A stretch of DNA of 45,416 bases from Planctomycetota bacterium. GTDB lineage: Bacteria; Planctomycetota; Planctomycetia; Pirellulales; UBA7805. The stretch is from NCBI GenBank assembly GCA_021413705.1, contig JAIOPX010000031.1, forward strand, positions 1-45,416, in the 5' to 3' direction. Positions 1 through 9,991 of this stretch are shown here, one piece after another. The notes under the pieces were generated by a model. It saw only the letters and a program-made list of their open reading frames with translations. It was not told the origin of the DNA and searched no databases. How positions within the stretch are numbered: the stretch's first letter is position 1; every line of letters starts with the position of its first letter. A program made the translations under genes and the position numbers.

Positions 1-1
1 C

Positions 2-3000
2 GTCTTGTACATCGTGTACGTGGTGACGACAGGCTCCAGCACGTACACCGATACATTCAAGGTCGATCGCTACGATGCCACCAACTCCCTCATCGGCTCG
101 ACCATCACGGTGGATTCCGCGACCGACTCTTATCCCTATGGCTTGGGAACGGCTACGATCGGCGCCGACGAGGATGGCAGTTTTGTCGTGGCCTGGACTC
201 GGATCACCGAGGACGTTCCCACGGAAATCCTCTTCCACCTTCGCACTCAACGCTACACCTCCGGCGGCGCCACCGTGGGAAGCGCTGCGGAAATCGACAC
301 TGTCGACGGCACGGTCCTGGCTATGGAAGCGGAGAGCGACGCGGCAGGGAATCTTGTCGTCTCCTGGAATAACTTGGACTGGGATGATTTTGGAGCGTTT
401 GGCATCAAGGCGGTAGCCATCAATCCGGCCGGAGCTGCGGGAACTCCCGTCCTGCTCTCTGGAACGCCGGGAACACCCGAAGCAGTTGTGTCCAATCTGA
501 TTCTTACGCACGAGTGGATGTATAGCGGTTCGAAAGTCCACGTGTTGCAGGATGGGCGGCTGTTCGTCACCTACAAGGCGACCCAATACGAATCGGGTGA
601 GATGATCAGCAGTAAGGTTTTAGGCCGTTATTTCAATGCTGCGGGCACGCCGCTGGGCGAGGCATTCGATATTGCAGCCAGTCCAAACTATCGAGATGGC
701 TTCGCGTCCGTGGCGGGCAACGGATACGGAAGCATGCTGGTAGCCTGGAACGACAGCCCGGAAACTGCCGATACCTCCCCCCCGGTCAGTCGCGATGCTT
801 CGCAATCCGCCGTGATCGCCCGGTTCATTGGCCCGCAGGCGAGTCCCGCCTACAGCGTCGATAGCGACAGCGTGGGCTTTAAGCCGTTGTCGATTTACAC
901 CCGGCCGATCAGCGTGGAGGTGGCGACGGGGCACGTCGTGTTCCATACCGACCGCGGGCCGGATGGCCAGGGCGATGGCATCCTGCCGGTCTACCGCCAG
1001 ACGAGTGACTTCAACCCGATCGTGTCGGTCGATTACGTGGTCCCCGTCGGGCAGACCACGCCCAGCCTGTTGGAGGTCAAGCTGAAGTTCGCGGGGCACG
1101 ACAATGCCGAGTCGGTGTTCTACAGCCTGGCGGGCGTGCAACCCGGGCAGGTGGCCCGGCTGGTTCTTCAAGCGGACCGGCGCGATCTGCCGACCGGTCG
1201 TTACAACTACCAGGTGGAAGTCATCGAGCATCGCGGCGAGGAGGAGAGCAAGCCAAAACTGCTGACCGGCGCGGCGGACATCGTCAACCGCCGCGACAGC
1301 GAGTTCGGCGTCGGCTGGTGGCTCGATAGCCTCGACCGGATCGTAACCGGCGGGGACGGCTACTACGATGGCCACGACGGGGGCGGCCGGGGCGTGCTGC
1401 TGGTCCGGGGCGACGGCACGACCGGCTGGTTCGCCGAGAACAGCGACGGCGGCTACGACACTCCCGCCGGCAGTTTCACCACTCTGGTCAAGAACATCGG
1501 CGGCGACTTCACGCTCACGCACACCGATGGCACGGAAGACAAGTTCCTGTCTGACGGCCGACTCGACAAACGCACCGATCGCAATGGCAACGTCATCGAC
1601 TATGAGTACGACACGGCGGACGTCAATTCCAACGGCGTGCAAAACGAACTCAAATGGATTAAGGACATCTACGGCCTGTCCACCACGTACACCTACGCCG
1701 GCGGTCGCTTGGACTATGTCACCGACTTCGCCGACCGGGTGACCGATTTCCAGATCGGCACGACGGGAGACACCACGGGCTATGTCAACAAGATCGTCGA
1801 GACCGACCCGGACGGCGCGGGCGAATTGACAGCCCCTGAGACGGATTTCACCTACTACGTAGGCTCCTCCTGGGACGGCGATCTCTTCCAGGGTCTGCTG
1901 CATACGATCACCACGCCCGGGATCCAGACCCCGTCGGGCGTGCAGCGTCCCGTCACTACGATCCTCTACGATGCCGCCGGGCGGTTCGATTCGGCTACCA
2001 GTGGAGACGGCACGACTTGGGAACTGACGGCGGCTCAGACCATCGGCCTGGCCACCGGCTCGACGGACGAATCGCCGGTAGCAGCCGTCACACCCGACCA
2101 GATCAAGGCGACTTACAAGAACGAACGCAACTATGTCTCGACCTACACGGTCGATCGGTTCGGGTATCAAACATCAACGACCGATCCTCTCAGCCATACC
2201 TGGAAATATTCGCGAGATTCCAATGGCCTGATTCGCCGCAAGACGGAACCCGCCGGCGCCGGCGGCACGGCCAATCTCGGCCCGTTGGTCACCAGTTACC
2301 GCTACGACGACGTGGGCAATCTACTCAAGGCCACCTATCCTCAAGCAACTCTCAGCACCAGCGATCCGGCGGGTACGCTAATCAGCGAAACGTGGGAGTA
2401 TTACGGCGTAGACAAGTTCTATCAACTGAAGAAGCACACAGACCAACGCGGCTACGTCACTCACTACGAATTGACCGACGACGACCGCAACGTCGAGGAG
2501 ATTCGTCAGCAGGTCGATATTGCTTCCACAACGTATGTCAGCGATGACGCTACGAAGTGGATCACGACCCGATTTGAGTATACGACAGCCGCCACTACAC
2601 CCGGGACGGATTTGCCCGGCGGGCTGGTGACTTCAACGGTGGTGGGCTATGGAACTGACGATGCGGTGGAGACGATCTACGACTATTACCAGAACGGCGT
2701 TAACGGTGCGGTTGCATCCGAGCATGGCTTGCTAGCGTCGATTACGTCCGCGTACGACACGGCTGTCGAATCGACCACGTACCATATCTACGATGTGAGG
2801 CGTAATCCGCTCGTGGTAACCAACGATCCGTTTCTCCTGGGCGAAGCGGGAGAATCACTCGGCGCTCTGGAGCGGACGGTCGAGTATGACTACGACAATC
2901 TCAATCGGCTGACTCGCGAAATCGGCTTGGCCACTGCCGATCACGACGCACCGGCCATCGATTACGAATATGACGCCGAAGGAAATCTGATATCGGTCGA

Positions 3001-6000
3001 CGATCCGGAAGGCGCGGAGGTCTATTACGATTACGATGCCATGGCACGGCTGGTTAGAACACGGCTCCCCGAACCGGTAGGCCACGCCTCGACCGATCAG
3101 CACCGGCCGGAGACGGTACTCGTGTACGACGCGGCCGGGAATCTGTTTCAGGAAAAAGTCCTGGTCACGGCCGGAGCTAGCCCGGAGCTAAACGTCTACC
3201 GCGTGACGACGCACGATTACGATGCGCGCAATCTGCGGATCAAGACGACGCTTCCCGCGCCCGGCTACACGGCCGCCGACGCGAAGCTTCCGTCTAATTC
3301 CGGCCAGAACATTCAGCCGGTTATACGCTACACGCACGACAGCGCCGGCAATGTGGCGTTCCAGAGTGATCCGCGATTCGGGGCCGATCCGAATGCTACC
3401 ATCGGCACCCATTACACCTACGACTCGCTCCACCGAGTGACGAGCGTCAAAACGCCCAAGCCGACCGGCGCGGCCACGGATCCGATCACGACGTATGTCT
3501 ATTTCGACGACGGGCTGGTCAAGGAGATCCAATCGCCGGGCCCCAACGGCACGGTCACAACTCAATTCACGTACGACGGCTTGGGACGGGTAGTCAAGAA
3601 GGTGGACCCTGAAGCGGGAGGCTCGAACAACACGCAACTCACGACCCTCTACACCTATGATAGCCGCAGCAACGTCAAGTCCGTTCAAGAATGGCAGGAC
3701 GAGGATGAGGACCTGTCGCGCACCACAAATACGTACTACGACGAATTGAATCGGGTTATTGCGGTGGACGGCCCCGACGCCGACGGTGAACACCTCGGCG
3801 TTTCCATGTATTACGTCCACAATGTGGCAGGTGAAGTTTCGGCCATGCTGGCGTTTGCCGGCAACGTCGATGAAGACGACGTGGAGGATAACCGGATCAC
3901 GATTGAAGAACTCAACGATCGGATGGCGGCCGTGCAGGCGCAAACCGACCGCAACAACATCGCTCAGAAGACGACCTACGTCTACGACAAGCTCGGGCGA
4001 GTCAAGGAGACCTTGGGGCCGGCGCCAGGGTCTGTGCAGACCTTTGCCACTTACGATATCCGAGGCAACCTCACGCAACAAGAAATTCGGTTTTACGACA
4101 CGGATATTTCGGATGACCCGGTTCAGGTCTCGCTGATCACTCTTACGCAGTACGACGCCTTGGGCCGTCCCTGGAAAGTTCAAGGCCCGATCGTTTCGGG
4201 CAGCGATCGCACTGAAACGCAGATCGCCTACAACGTCGATGGCACGGTCAGCCAACAGAAAGTCAAGAATCCCAATGACGCTGACGGCTGGTCTACAACG
4301 ATTTTTGGATACGACGGTTTGGGGCGGGTTGATACGACCCTCACCGAAGATGCAGCCAATATTGCCGGGTCCGGCTACGTGACGACGACCGTGTGGCGCG
4401 ACGCGCTGGGAAACATTACCCGGCTCAAAGAGGCCACGGGATTGGAAACGCACACGAGGTACGATGCGGCTGGGATGGTGAAGTGGCAGGACGTGCAACG
4501 CGAGCAAGCACGGATTGGATCGCAGAATCATTCCAATATGTTCCTGCGCACGGAATATACCTATAAGCCCTCGGGTCACGTGGCCACGCAGAAACAGCAG
4601 GCTCTAGACGGCACCAAGGGAGTGGTATTGGATCAGTATGGCAATGGTACAAGCTACACGTACGACGATCTGGGCCACGTCAAAGAGCAGGCGCAGGATT
4701 TGGCGTCCGGCGGCCAGTCGGTCACTAAGTTCGATTACAATGTTTTCGGCGCGGTCACGAAAGTGACTGATCCCCAGCAAAACGTCACGACCTACGAGGT
4801 GGACAATCTCGGCCGGGCGACGAGTGAAACTGTAACCCACGCCGAAGCGGCGGCAGCGGGGACGAGGACTTTTGCTTACGATTCTTTCGGACATCTCCTG
4901 GATGCCACGGACCGTAACGACAAGACCACGCAGTTCACCTACGACAATCTTGGCCATCGTGTGCGCGAAGAATGGGTGGATGGGAATTATGCCAAGGACT
5001 ATATTTTCTCCGCGCTGGGGGAACTCAAGCAGGCCAAGAACACAGACTCCACAGGTATCGTCTCTCAATACGACTACACCTATGACGCAGGGAGGCGTCT
5101 TGAGTTGTCTCGGCAGCAGATTCGGCCGCTGGATTCGGCAATCGTTGACTTCATTTACGAGCACGATCTACTGGGCAACGTCAGCTCAGTGACCGCTGAT
5201 CTAGCAAACGCGGCCGATGAGTTCGTTAACAGCTATCAGTATGACAACGTGGGCCGCTTGAAAGGGGCCAGCCAGTTGGCCGCCCCTGGTGGAGGCGGTC
5301 AAGTCAAGTCCAAGACGGTGACGCTCGACCACCGCTATGACGGCCATGCCCTGGCCACGCGGACGCGCCGGTATGACAATAGCACGGCGACGGGAACCGT
5401 CACTGCTTCCACGCTTCAGCGGACGCAGTTTGGCGGTGGGGTCACTTACGTCGAGCATTTCAAGAACGATCTCTCGCCTGGCGACGCCACTGGGACATCG
5501 TACCAGCCTGAGAGCAAAACGATCGAATTGCAGATTCTGGCGCACGACCCGCGCGGCTTGGTGGCTCTCAAGTCAAGTTCCATCTATGACATTGGCTATC
5601 CGGACCTCCGAAAGACTACGGCGGTAGCTCACAAGTACGACCCGTTCGGTCAGTTGAAAGAGGTCAAGGTGACCGCACCCAACGGCACCGCCTCTACCCA
5701 GGAGTTCAAATACGACGCCAATGGCAATCCCATCAATGGAAGCGTTTCAGGCGATTACAACCAACTCCTCCAGGACAAGACGCATGCCTACGAGTACGAC
5801 AAAGAAGGGAATACCGAATTCCGCTGGACGTACGGCTGGCTGACGGAGAGCGTTTCGCCCCCCAATGACGACAAGCTTGAGACGGTCGAGCGGACGTGGA
5901 AAGCCGGAGCCTATCGACTCACGTTCGACGGACTCCTGTTTGACAATAACACGTTTGTGGCTAATTGGGACGAGGACGATGGGCTGGCCGTAGAGATTCG

Positions 6001-7930
6001 CATCGGCAGCACCGTCGTTCACACGATCGAAAATCTGTCGATCGTCTGGAACAGCCAGATCGGAAAGTGGGTGCCCGTGGTTCCGGAACCCATCTGGATT
6101 ACGCTAGCCGATGATATTGCGTCTTCGAAAATGATCGTGGATTTCGACTATCGGATCATAACGATCTTTACGCCCGACATTACGACCGGATCGTCCTACC
6201 ATGTGGACAAGGTCAAGGGACTGGATGTGTTGACCTGGGACCGGGCTAACCGTCTCACGCAGGTAGCAAACTACAGCGACATCAACACGGTGGGAACGGT
6301 ACTGGAACGGATGTTCCCGGTCACCGGCACGGAGCTTGGCCTGCGGAAGTACTTCGTCAAGGAATACACCTACGACGCGCTCGATCGGCCGATCGCCGAG
6401 GCGCTCACGACCTTGACCGAGACGACGCCGGGTAATCTCACGGAAGCCACCGAGCGGAAGGCTTTTGTGTGGGAGCGGGACCAGCGGGTCCTGGACTACG
6501 ACGACCAGACCTCCGGCGATTCGTTGCTGGTGACCCGGTTCTACGCGCCGGGCATGGACAACATCCTGGCGGCCCAGGCTCCCGTCAGCCCGGGCTCTTC
6601 GACCGACGTGACGCTGTGGGGGATGACGGATCAGCAGAAGAGCACGATCGCGGTGGCCTATTATGCGCTCAATGAACTAAGTGAGCCGCAACTCTACGTG
6701 GAGCGAGTGAGCTACAATGCCCAGGGCCAGGTCGGATTCTCGACCGACCTGGGCACGCCCCCTTATAACGTGATCACGACTCCCGCCGTTCACCTGGGTG
6801 CGTTCTACACCGGCCGCGAGCACGACTTTGCCACCGGCTTCGACAACTTCCGCAGCCGCCCGTATGACCCCGGCAGCGGACGGTTTCTCAGCCAAGACTC
6901 GATCGGACTGGCCAGCGGTGACACGAACCCGTACCGGTTTGGATTCAATTCGCATCCCAATGCGACGGACCCCAGCGGGCATGTTGCACAGGTTATTTGG
7001 GGAGCCGCCATAGGCGCAGGGGTGTATGGTATACAAGCCGCGATTACGGGAGAGTGGGATTGGGTGGATTTTGGAATCAGCGTTGGAGCCGGGGCACTCA
7101 CTGGGGGCGTATCGGCCTTTGTGGGCCGCGGGCTGATCTTGGGAGTCACTGCAGGTAGAGGATTGGCGATGGGCGCTGCAGCCGCCGAGATGACTGGAGT
7201 AGGCGCCTATCTCACCAGCGCAGCCATCGGCGGCGCAAGCGGCGCAGCTGGTGGTTATGCAGGTGGATGGTTCCAGGGGTATGCAACCACGCTCAATCAT
7301 GGGGGTAGCGAACTTGAAGCCTGGAGCAACGCAAATGCCAGTGGCAGAAGCGGCGCGTTGTGGGGACTCGCTTTGGGTACGCTTGGTGGTGGTGTGCAGG
7401 GTCTGAGAGGCGAACTAGGGACAGCGCCACCCTCTGGTCCCGCTCCGGCACTGGTCGTCAGCAACGGTGGCCTAATGCTTCCGGGGCGATTGGGTGCCAG
7501 CAGCCTAGCATCCGCTGCCGCAGGCTGGCCGTCACTTAGCACGTTCGGCGGTTTGCTGGGCTCGAGCATGGCCCTGAGCACTAGAATGGATAATGCGGAT
7601 GAAGCGATAGAAGAAGCAAATTTGCCCGGAATGAGGGAACGAAGTCGAGGGATCGCTTCTCAACAAGGACGAGAATTTCGCACAGATCAATTGGAAATCT
7701 ATGAATTTGATCAGAATGCACCACGACATGTACGAGGTTGGCTGGAAAACGAACGTCGTATGATTGAACAAGGCAGGAGACCTTACGCGCGTAATCCACC
7801 CGGCTACGAACAGGCACACGGTCGAACAACGCCCGCGAGAGAGGGTTATGATTATTCTAATTCTCGTCTTCAAGGTACCGATCTAAATGACCTTGAAGAA
7901 AGGGTCCGATTGCAACAGGGTAAACCATAA
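2..7930 (+). CDS. Giant RHS/YD-repeat protein with C-terminal toxin tip (5' partial)
   Basis: The reading frame is open at the window edge, so the N-terminus and export signal are not visible. About 2640 residues are seen. Residues 1-280 have beta-rich repeats of the type DEDGSFVVAWTR and AAGNLVVSWNN. A linker leads to EFGVGWWLDSLDRI near 435, where the RHS shell starts. Dozens of YD repeats (YEYD, YTYDSLHR, FTYDGLGRV) run from about 500 to 2260. The conserved core end RSRPYDPGSGRFLSQDS lies near 2280-2300, then DPSGH. A Gly/Ala-rich hydrophobic stretch (2320-2500) precedes the variable tip. The last 75 residues, with RGWLENERR, PPGYEQAHGRTTPAREGYDY and SRLQGTDLNDLEERV, look like a nuclease-type polymorphic toxin; from memory they resemble the Ntox8 group, unverified. 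RHS shells encapsulate such toxins for contact-dependent delivery. The gene that follows by 1 nt is the expected immunity partner. Confidence 0.93.
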   Translation, partial: VLYIVYVVTTGSSTYTDTFKVDRYDATNSLIGSTITVDSATDSYPYGLGTATIGADEDGSFVVAWTRITEDVPTEILFHLRTQRYTSGGATVGSAAEIDTVDGTVLAMEAESDAAGNLVVSWNNLDWDDFGAFGIKAVAINPAGAAGTPVLLSGTPGTPEAVVSNLILTHEWMYSGSKVHVLQDGRLFVTYKATQYESGEMISSKVLGRYFNAAGTPLGEAFDIAASPNYRDGFASVAGNGYGSMLVAWNDSPETADTSPPVSRDASQSAVIARFIGPQASPAYSVDSDSVGFKPLSIYTRPISVEVATGHVVFHTDRGPDGQGDGILPVYRQTSDFNPIVSVDYVVPVGQTTPSLLEVKLKFAGHDNAESVFYSLAGVQPGQVARLVLQADRRDLPTGRYNYQVEVIEHRGEEESKPKLLTGAADIVNRRDSEFGVGWWLDSLDRIVTGGDGYYDGHDGGGRGVLLVRGDGTTGWFAENSDGGYDTPAGSFTTLVKNIGGDFTLTHTDGTEDKFLSDGRLDKRTDRNGNVIDYEYDTADVNSNGVQNELKWIKDIYGLSTTYTYAGGRLDYVTDFADRVTDFQIGTTGDTTGYVNKIVETDPDGAGELTAPETDFTYYVGSSWDGDLFQGLLHTITTPGIQTPSGVQRPVTTILYDAAGRFDSATSGDGTTWELTAAQTIGLATGSTDESPVAAVTPDQIKATYKNERNYVSTYTVDRFGYQTSTTDPLSHTWKYSRDSNGLIRRKTEPAGAGGTANLGPLVTSYRYDDVGNLLKATYPQATLSTSDPAGTLISETWEYYGVDKFYQLKKHTDQRGYVTHYELTDDDRNVEEIRQQVDIASTTYVSDDATKWITTRFEYTTAATTPGTDLPGGLVTSTVVGYGTDDAVETIYDYYQNGVNGAVASEHGLLASITSAYDTAVESTTYHIYDVRRNPLVVTNDPFLLGEAGESLGALERTVEYDYDNLNRLTREIGLATADHDAPAIDYEYDAEGNLISVDDPEGAEVYYDYDAMARLVRTRLPEPVGHASTDQHRPETVLVYDAAGNLFQEKVLVTAGASPELNVYRVTTHDYDARNLRIKTTLPAPGYTAADAKLPSNSGQNIQPVIRYTHDSAGNVAFQSDPRFGADPNATIGTHYTYDSLHRVTSVKTPKPTGAATDPITTYVYFDDGLVKEIQSPGPNGTVTTQFTYDGLGRVVKKVDPEAGGSNNTQLTTLYTYDSRSNVKSVQEWQDEDEDLSRTTNTYYDELNRVIAVDGPDADGEHLGVSMYYVHNVAGEVSAMLAFAGNVDEDDVEDNRITIEELNDRMAAVQAQTDRNNIAQKTTYVYDKLGRVKETLGPAPGSVQTFATYDIRGNLTQQEIRFYDTDISDDPVQVSLITLTQYDALGRPWKVQGPIVSGSDRTETQIAYNVDGTVSQQKVKNPNDADGWSTTIFGYDGLGRVDTTLTEDAANIAGSGYVTTTVWRDALGNITRLKEATGLETHTRYDAAGMVKWQDVQREQARIGSQNHSNMFLRTEYTYKPSGHVATQKQQALDGTKGVVLDQYGNGTSYTYDDLGHVKEQAQDLASGGQSVTKFDYNVFGAVTKVTDPQQNVTTYEVDNLGRATSETVTHAEAAAAGTRTFAYDSFGHLLDATDRNDKTTQFTYDNLGHRVREEWVDGNYAKDYIFSALGELKQAKNTDSTGIVSQYDYTYDAGRRLELSRQQIRPLDSAIVDFIYEHDLLGNVSSVTADLANAADEFVNSYQYDNVGRLKGASQLAAPGGGGQVKSKTVTLDHRYDGHALATRTRRYDNSTATGTVTASTLQRTQFGGGVTYVEHFKNDLSPGDATGTSYQPESKTIELQILAHDPRGLVALKSSSIYDIGYPDLRKTTAVAHKYDPFGQLKEVKVTAPNGTASTQEFKYDANGNPINGSVSGDYNQLLQDKTHAYEYDKEGNTEFRWTYGWLTESVSPPNDDKLETVERTWKAGAYRLTFDGLLFDNNTFVANWDEDDGLAVEIRIGSTVVHTIENLSIVWNSQIGKWVPVVPEPIWITLADDIASSKMIVDFDYRIITIFTPDITTGSSYHVDKVKGLDVLTWDRANRLTQVANYSDINTVGTVLERMFPVTGTELGLRKYFVKEYTYDALDRPIAEALTTLTETTPGNLTEATERKAFVWERDQRVLDYDDQTSGDSLLVTRFYAPGMDNILAAQAPVSPGSSTDVTLWGMTDQQKSTIAVAYYALNELSEPQLYVERVSYNAQGQVGFSTDLGTPPYNVITTPAVHLGAFYTGREHDFATGFDNFRSRPYDPGSGRFLSQDSIGLASGDTNPYRFGFNSHPNATDPSGHVAQVIWGAAIGAGVYGIQAAITGEWDWVDFGISVGAGALTGGVSAFVGRGLILGVTAGRGLAMGAAAAEMTGVGAYLTSAAIGGASGAAGGYAGGWFQGYATTLNHGGSELEAWSNANASGRSGALWGLALGTLGGGVQGLRGELGTAPPSGPAPALVVSNGGLMLPGRLGASSLASAAAGWPSLSTFGGLLGSSMALSTRMDNADEAIEEANLPGMRERSRGIASQQGREFRTDQLEIYEFDQNAPRHVRGWLENERRMIEQGRRPYARNPPGYEQAHGRTTPAREGYDYSNSRLQGTDLNDLEERVRLQQGKP

Positions 7931-7931
7931 C

Positions 7932-8465
7932 ATGTCAAATGAACTTCCAGAACTTCGTAACCTATTGTTAGAGGGCATACGGTTATCACAGCAAGGGTCT
8001 TATCAACGGCGCGCTCCAGCACAGAAGGCACGGCCATATTTGATTAGTGCTCGCGACAGACTGCAGCAGTTTGTTACCGATAATCCGCGCGATGTAGAGG
8101 GGTGGCGTCTCTTATCGCAAGCCCAAGAATGCCTTCTCGCGTATCGCGATGCGATCTCTAGCTTAGAAAAAAGTTTGCTAGTGGCCGGAACTGGTGATCG
8201 GCGTGATCTTCGGCGATTGGCCCTACTTCGTCAAGCTGCTGATGAGTGGAGCCAGTTTCCACTAACCTTAAGGCAAATTGAGAACCTGGGGCAATTTCTC
8301 CTGAGCAATGGTGCTCATGAGGAACCACAGGGGCGGTCGATGCGTTGGACAAAACAGTGGTTAATTGACAATCACCATCAAGATCCCACTGAGGTCATTA
8401 ACGCATTCAGTAAACGAGGAGCATACACTGATTTTCAAGTCTTCCACAACGTGGTGCATGGGTAA
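7932..8465 (+). CDS. Putative immunity protein for the upstream RHS toxin, TPR-like
   Basis: 177 residues starting at an ATG one base after the rhs stop codon, which implies translational coupling. The frame is open for 15 more codons upstream inside rhs, but the ATG at 7932 is the sensible start. The protein is soluble and helical with no signal peptide. Residues 28-85 (ARDRLQQFV, DVEGWRLLSQAQECLL, YRDAISSLEKSLL) read like one or two TPR units. The C-terminal part ends WLIDNHHQDP, FSKRGAYTDFQVFHNVV. Base composition is more AT-rich than the rhs core, as usual for tip/immunity modules. The immunity role is inferred from position only. A short open stretch in another frame just after the stop (about 8467-8574) could be a lost tail. 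Confidence 0.7.
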   Translation: MSNELPELRNLLLEGIRLSQQGSYQRRAPAQKARPYLISARDRLQQFVTDNPRDVEGWRLLSQAQECLLAYRDAISSLEKSLLVAGTGDRRDLRRLALLRQAADEWSQFPLTLRQIENLGQFLLSNGAHEEPQGRSMRWTKQWLIDNHHQDPTEVINAFSKRGAYTDFQVFHNVVHG

Positions 8466-8586
8466 AGTCATTGGCGCATTGGCAATTGTCACAACAACTC
8501 GATCAAGTGTACTAGTTCAACGAAAGTTGTCGTCAACAGAATTTGTGGATAGGTATAACCAGTACTTAAACTAAATAACTGGTGAT

Positions 8587-9174
8587 GTGGGCATTGGCTT
8601 CGCCAGCTCGACGCCGAAACATTTCCTTGGCAATTTGATTGCGGGTCCAGCGTCCCCTCGGCGCGCACTGTCAGCGTGGAGCCAGCGACTCGGGCACGAC
8701 GTTTCCCACTTCGACGACTTCCGCAGCCGTCCGTATGATCCTGGCAGCGGACGATTTCTCAGCCAAGACTCGATCGGACTGGCCAGCGGTGACACGAATC
8801 CGTATCGGTTTGGATTCAATTCGCATCCTAATGCGACGGACCCCAGCGGGCATGTCATACGCTGGTGTGCAAACCCGCGCGTCACGCAGGAACTTGCGCC
8901 GGGCGAAACGAGAACCCCGCAGGAAAATGCTGCTGCACGTCAATTTTTCGAGAACCATCGAGACAAGGCGAGAGCATGGTGGGAACAGCGGACCGGCCGA
9001 GAGTGGCCGAAGTCTTCAACGCACGATCACCATCCGCGCGAGCTTGTCAATGGTGGTGACCCGCTTCTGGTCGAGCCGGGATACGGTGCTTCAACTTCTG
9101 AGCATTCTAGAGAAGTTTTCAAGGAACAGGGTAGGATAGGTGGGATAAGATCGGGCGAAGTGCGCAGGAAGTAA
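8587..9174 (+). CDS. Orphan (displaced) RHS tip with HNH-like nuclease domain
   Basis: 195 residues from a GTG codon with no convincing ribosome-binding site. The first 40 residues are unlike RHS. Residues 41-90 then repeat the RHS core end of the upstream gene almost exactly (RSRPYDPGSGRFLSQDS, DTNPYRFGFNSHPNATDPSG), and the match continues at DNA level: 8709-8855 against 6838-6984, about 10 differences in 147 bases. After DPSGH the sequence diverges completely into a different tip, with ARAWWEQRTGREWPK and THDHHPRELVNGGDPLLVEP. The His-rich segment followed by GGDPLLVEPG resembles HNH/endonuclease VII-type toxin ends. This is the classic arrangement of a silent RHS-CT cassette that could recombine onto the full-length gene through the shared core. 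Whether it is translated alone is doubtful. Confidence 0.75.
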   Translation: MGIGFASSTPKHFLGNLIAGPASPRRALSAWSQRLGHDVSHFDDFRSRPYDPGSGRFLSQDSIGLASGDTNPYRFGFNSHPNATDPSGHVIRWCANPRVTQELAPGETRTPQENAAARQFFENHRDKARAWWEQRTGREWPKSSTHDHHPRELVNGGDPLLVEPGYGASTSEHSREVFKEQGRIGGIRSGEVRRK

Positions 9175-9188
9175 GGAAAGGGATACCT

Positions 9189-9991
9189 ATGTTTGAATGG
9201 CTCGTGGACGAAATGATGAAGGTCCACACTCGCAAATTCTACCGTGTGGACGGTCCGTTACGAATCGACAATCGCGAGCTAGTGGAGCGATCCGAGCTTC
9301 CTATACCGCCGTCGTACAAGAGCTTCATCCTCCAGTTCGGCAACGCGAGCTTGTACCGGATAGGAGACCTATACCGTGTGCAGGTGTTTGCTAGCCCCTG
9401 TGCGGATGAAACCGAGGACGGCGAACCACGGCTTTGTTTTGGCCGAACAGAAGACACCTTCGCATATTTCAAAGAGTCTTTGATCGTTCTGGATGCAGAG
9501 AGTCCGGTGTTTGAATGGCACTACGAAGAGGAGGTTGAGAAGCAGACTGCCAATGGATTCGAGGAATGGATTAGAAGGCAGTGCGCAAGGGTGAGAAAGT
9601 ATTACACGAAGAAGGAGTGGCAGGAGATCGAGAAAGGGCCGCCAGCGTTCAGCGACCACGAAAAGAGGATCGTCGAAGCCCGCCGAAAGTTTCGTTGGCG
9701 CATAGTCGGGATAGGCAATAGCGGCGACATCCGGTTTGAGGTTTGCAACGGCTCGGAAATGGTTCTTCCCTTCTTGTCCATCGGCATTCGGGGGAGGATG
9801 CGTAGTTTTGATGACGCGCTAGACGGAGGGTATGGCTTCCCGTCGGGACAGTGCTTCCAGGGCACACGGCGGTAATCGAGAAGGATTGCTATAAAGATGT
9901 GGTCGATCCACAAGATGTGGTGGCGTATGAGAAATCCGACCCAGATCCAGAAGACCGGGACCGCTATTGGGAATTCAAACCTCTATACTAG
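9189..9991 (+). pseudogene. SUKH (SMI1/KNR4)-type immunity gene with a one-base frameshift
   Basis: The open frame runs 9189-9875 (228 residues) and starts 15 nt after the orphan tip stops. Its N-terminal half carries the SUKH pattern ELPIPPSYKSFILQFGNAS. At 9825-9832 the frame breaks. Reading on in the next frame gives a coherent tail: VWLPVGTVLPGHTAVIEKDC, YKDVVDPQDVVAYEK, DPDPEDRDRYWEFKPLY, then TAG at 9989-9991. One extra G in the GGG run at 9828-9830 would restore a 267-residue protein. The tail I recover is what SUKH proteins linked to RHS cassettes usually end with, so the frameshift is real relative to the family. It may be genuine decay of a silent cassette or a sequencing error in a short homopolymer. 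Partner: the tip at 8587-9174. Confidence 0.8.

Noticed and set aside
620-2170. Long open frame (516 codons) on the minus strand inside the RHS gene
   Set aside because: It lies wholly antisense to strongly supported YD-repeat coding sequence, has no ribosome-binding site and an atypical composition. It is a by-product of GC-rich codon use.
3188-4579. Another long antisense frame (463 codons) in the RHS gene
   Set aside because: Same reason: antisense to YD repeats, no recognisable domain.
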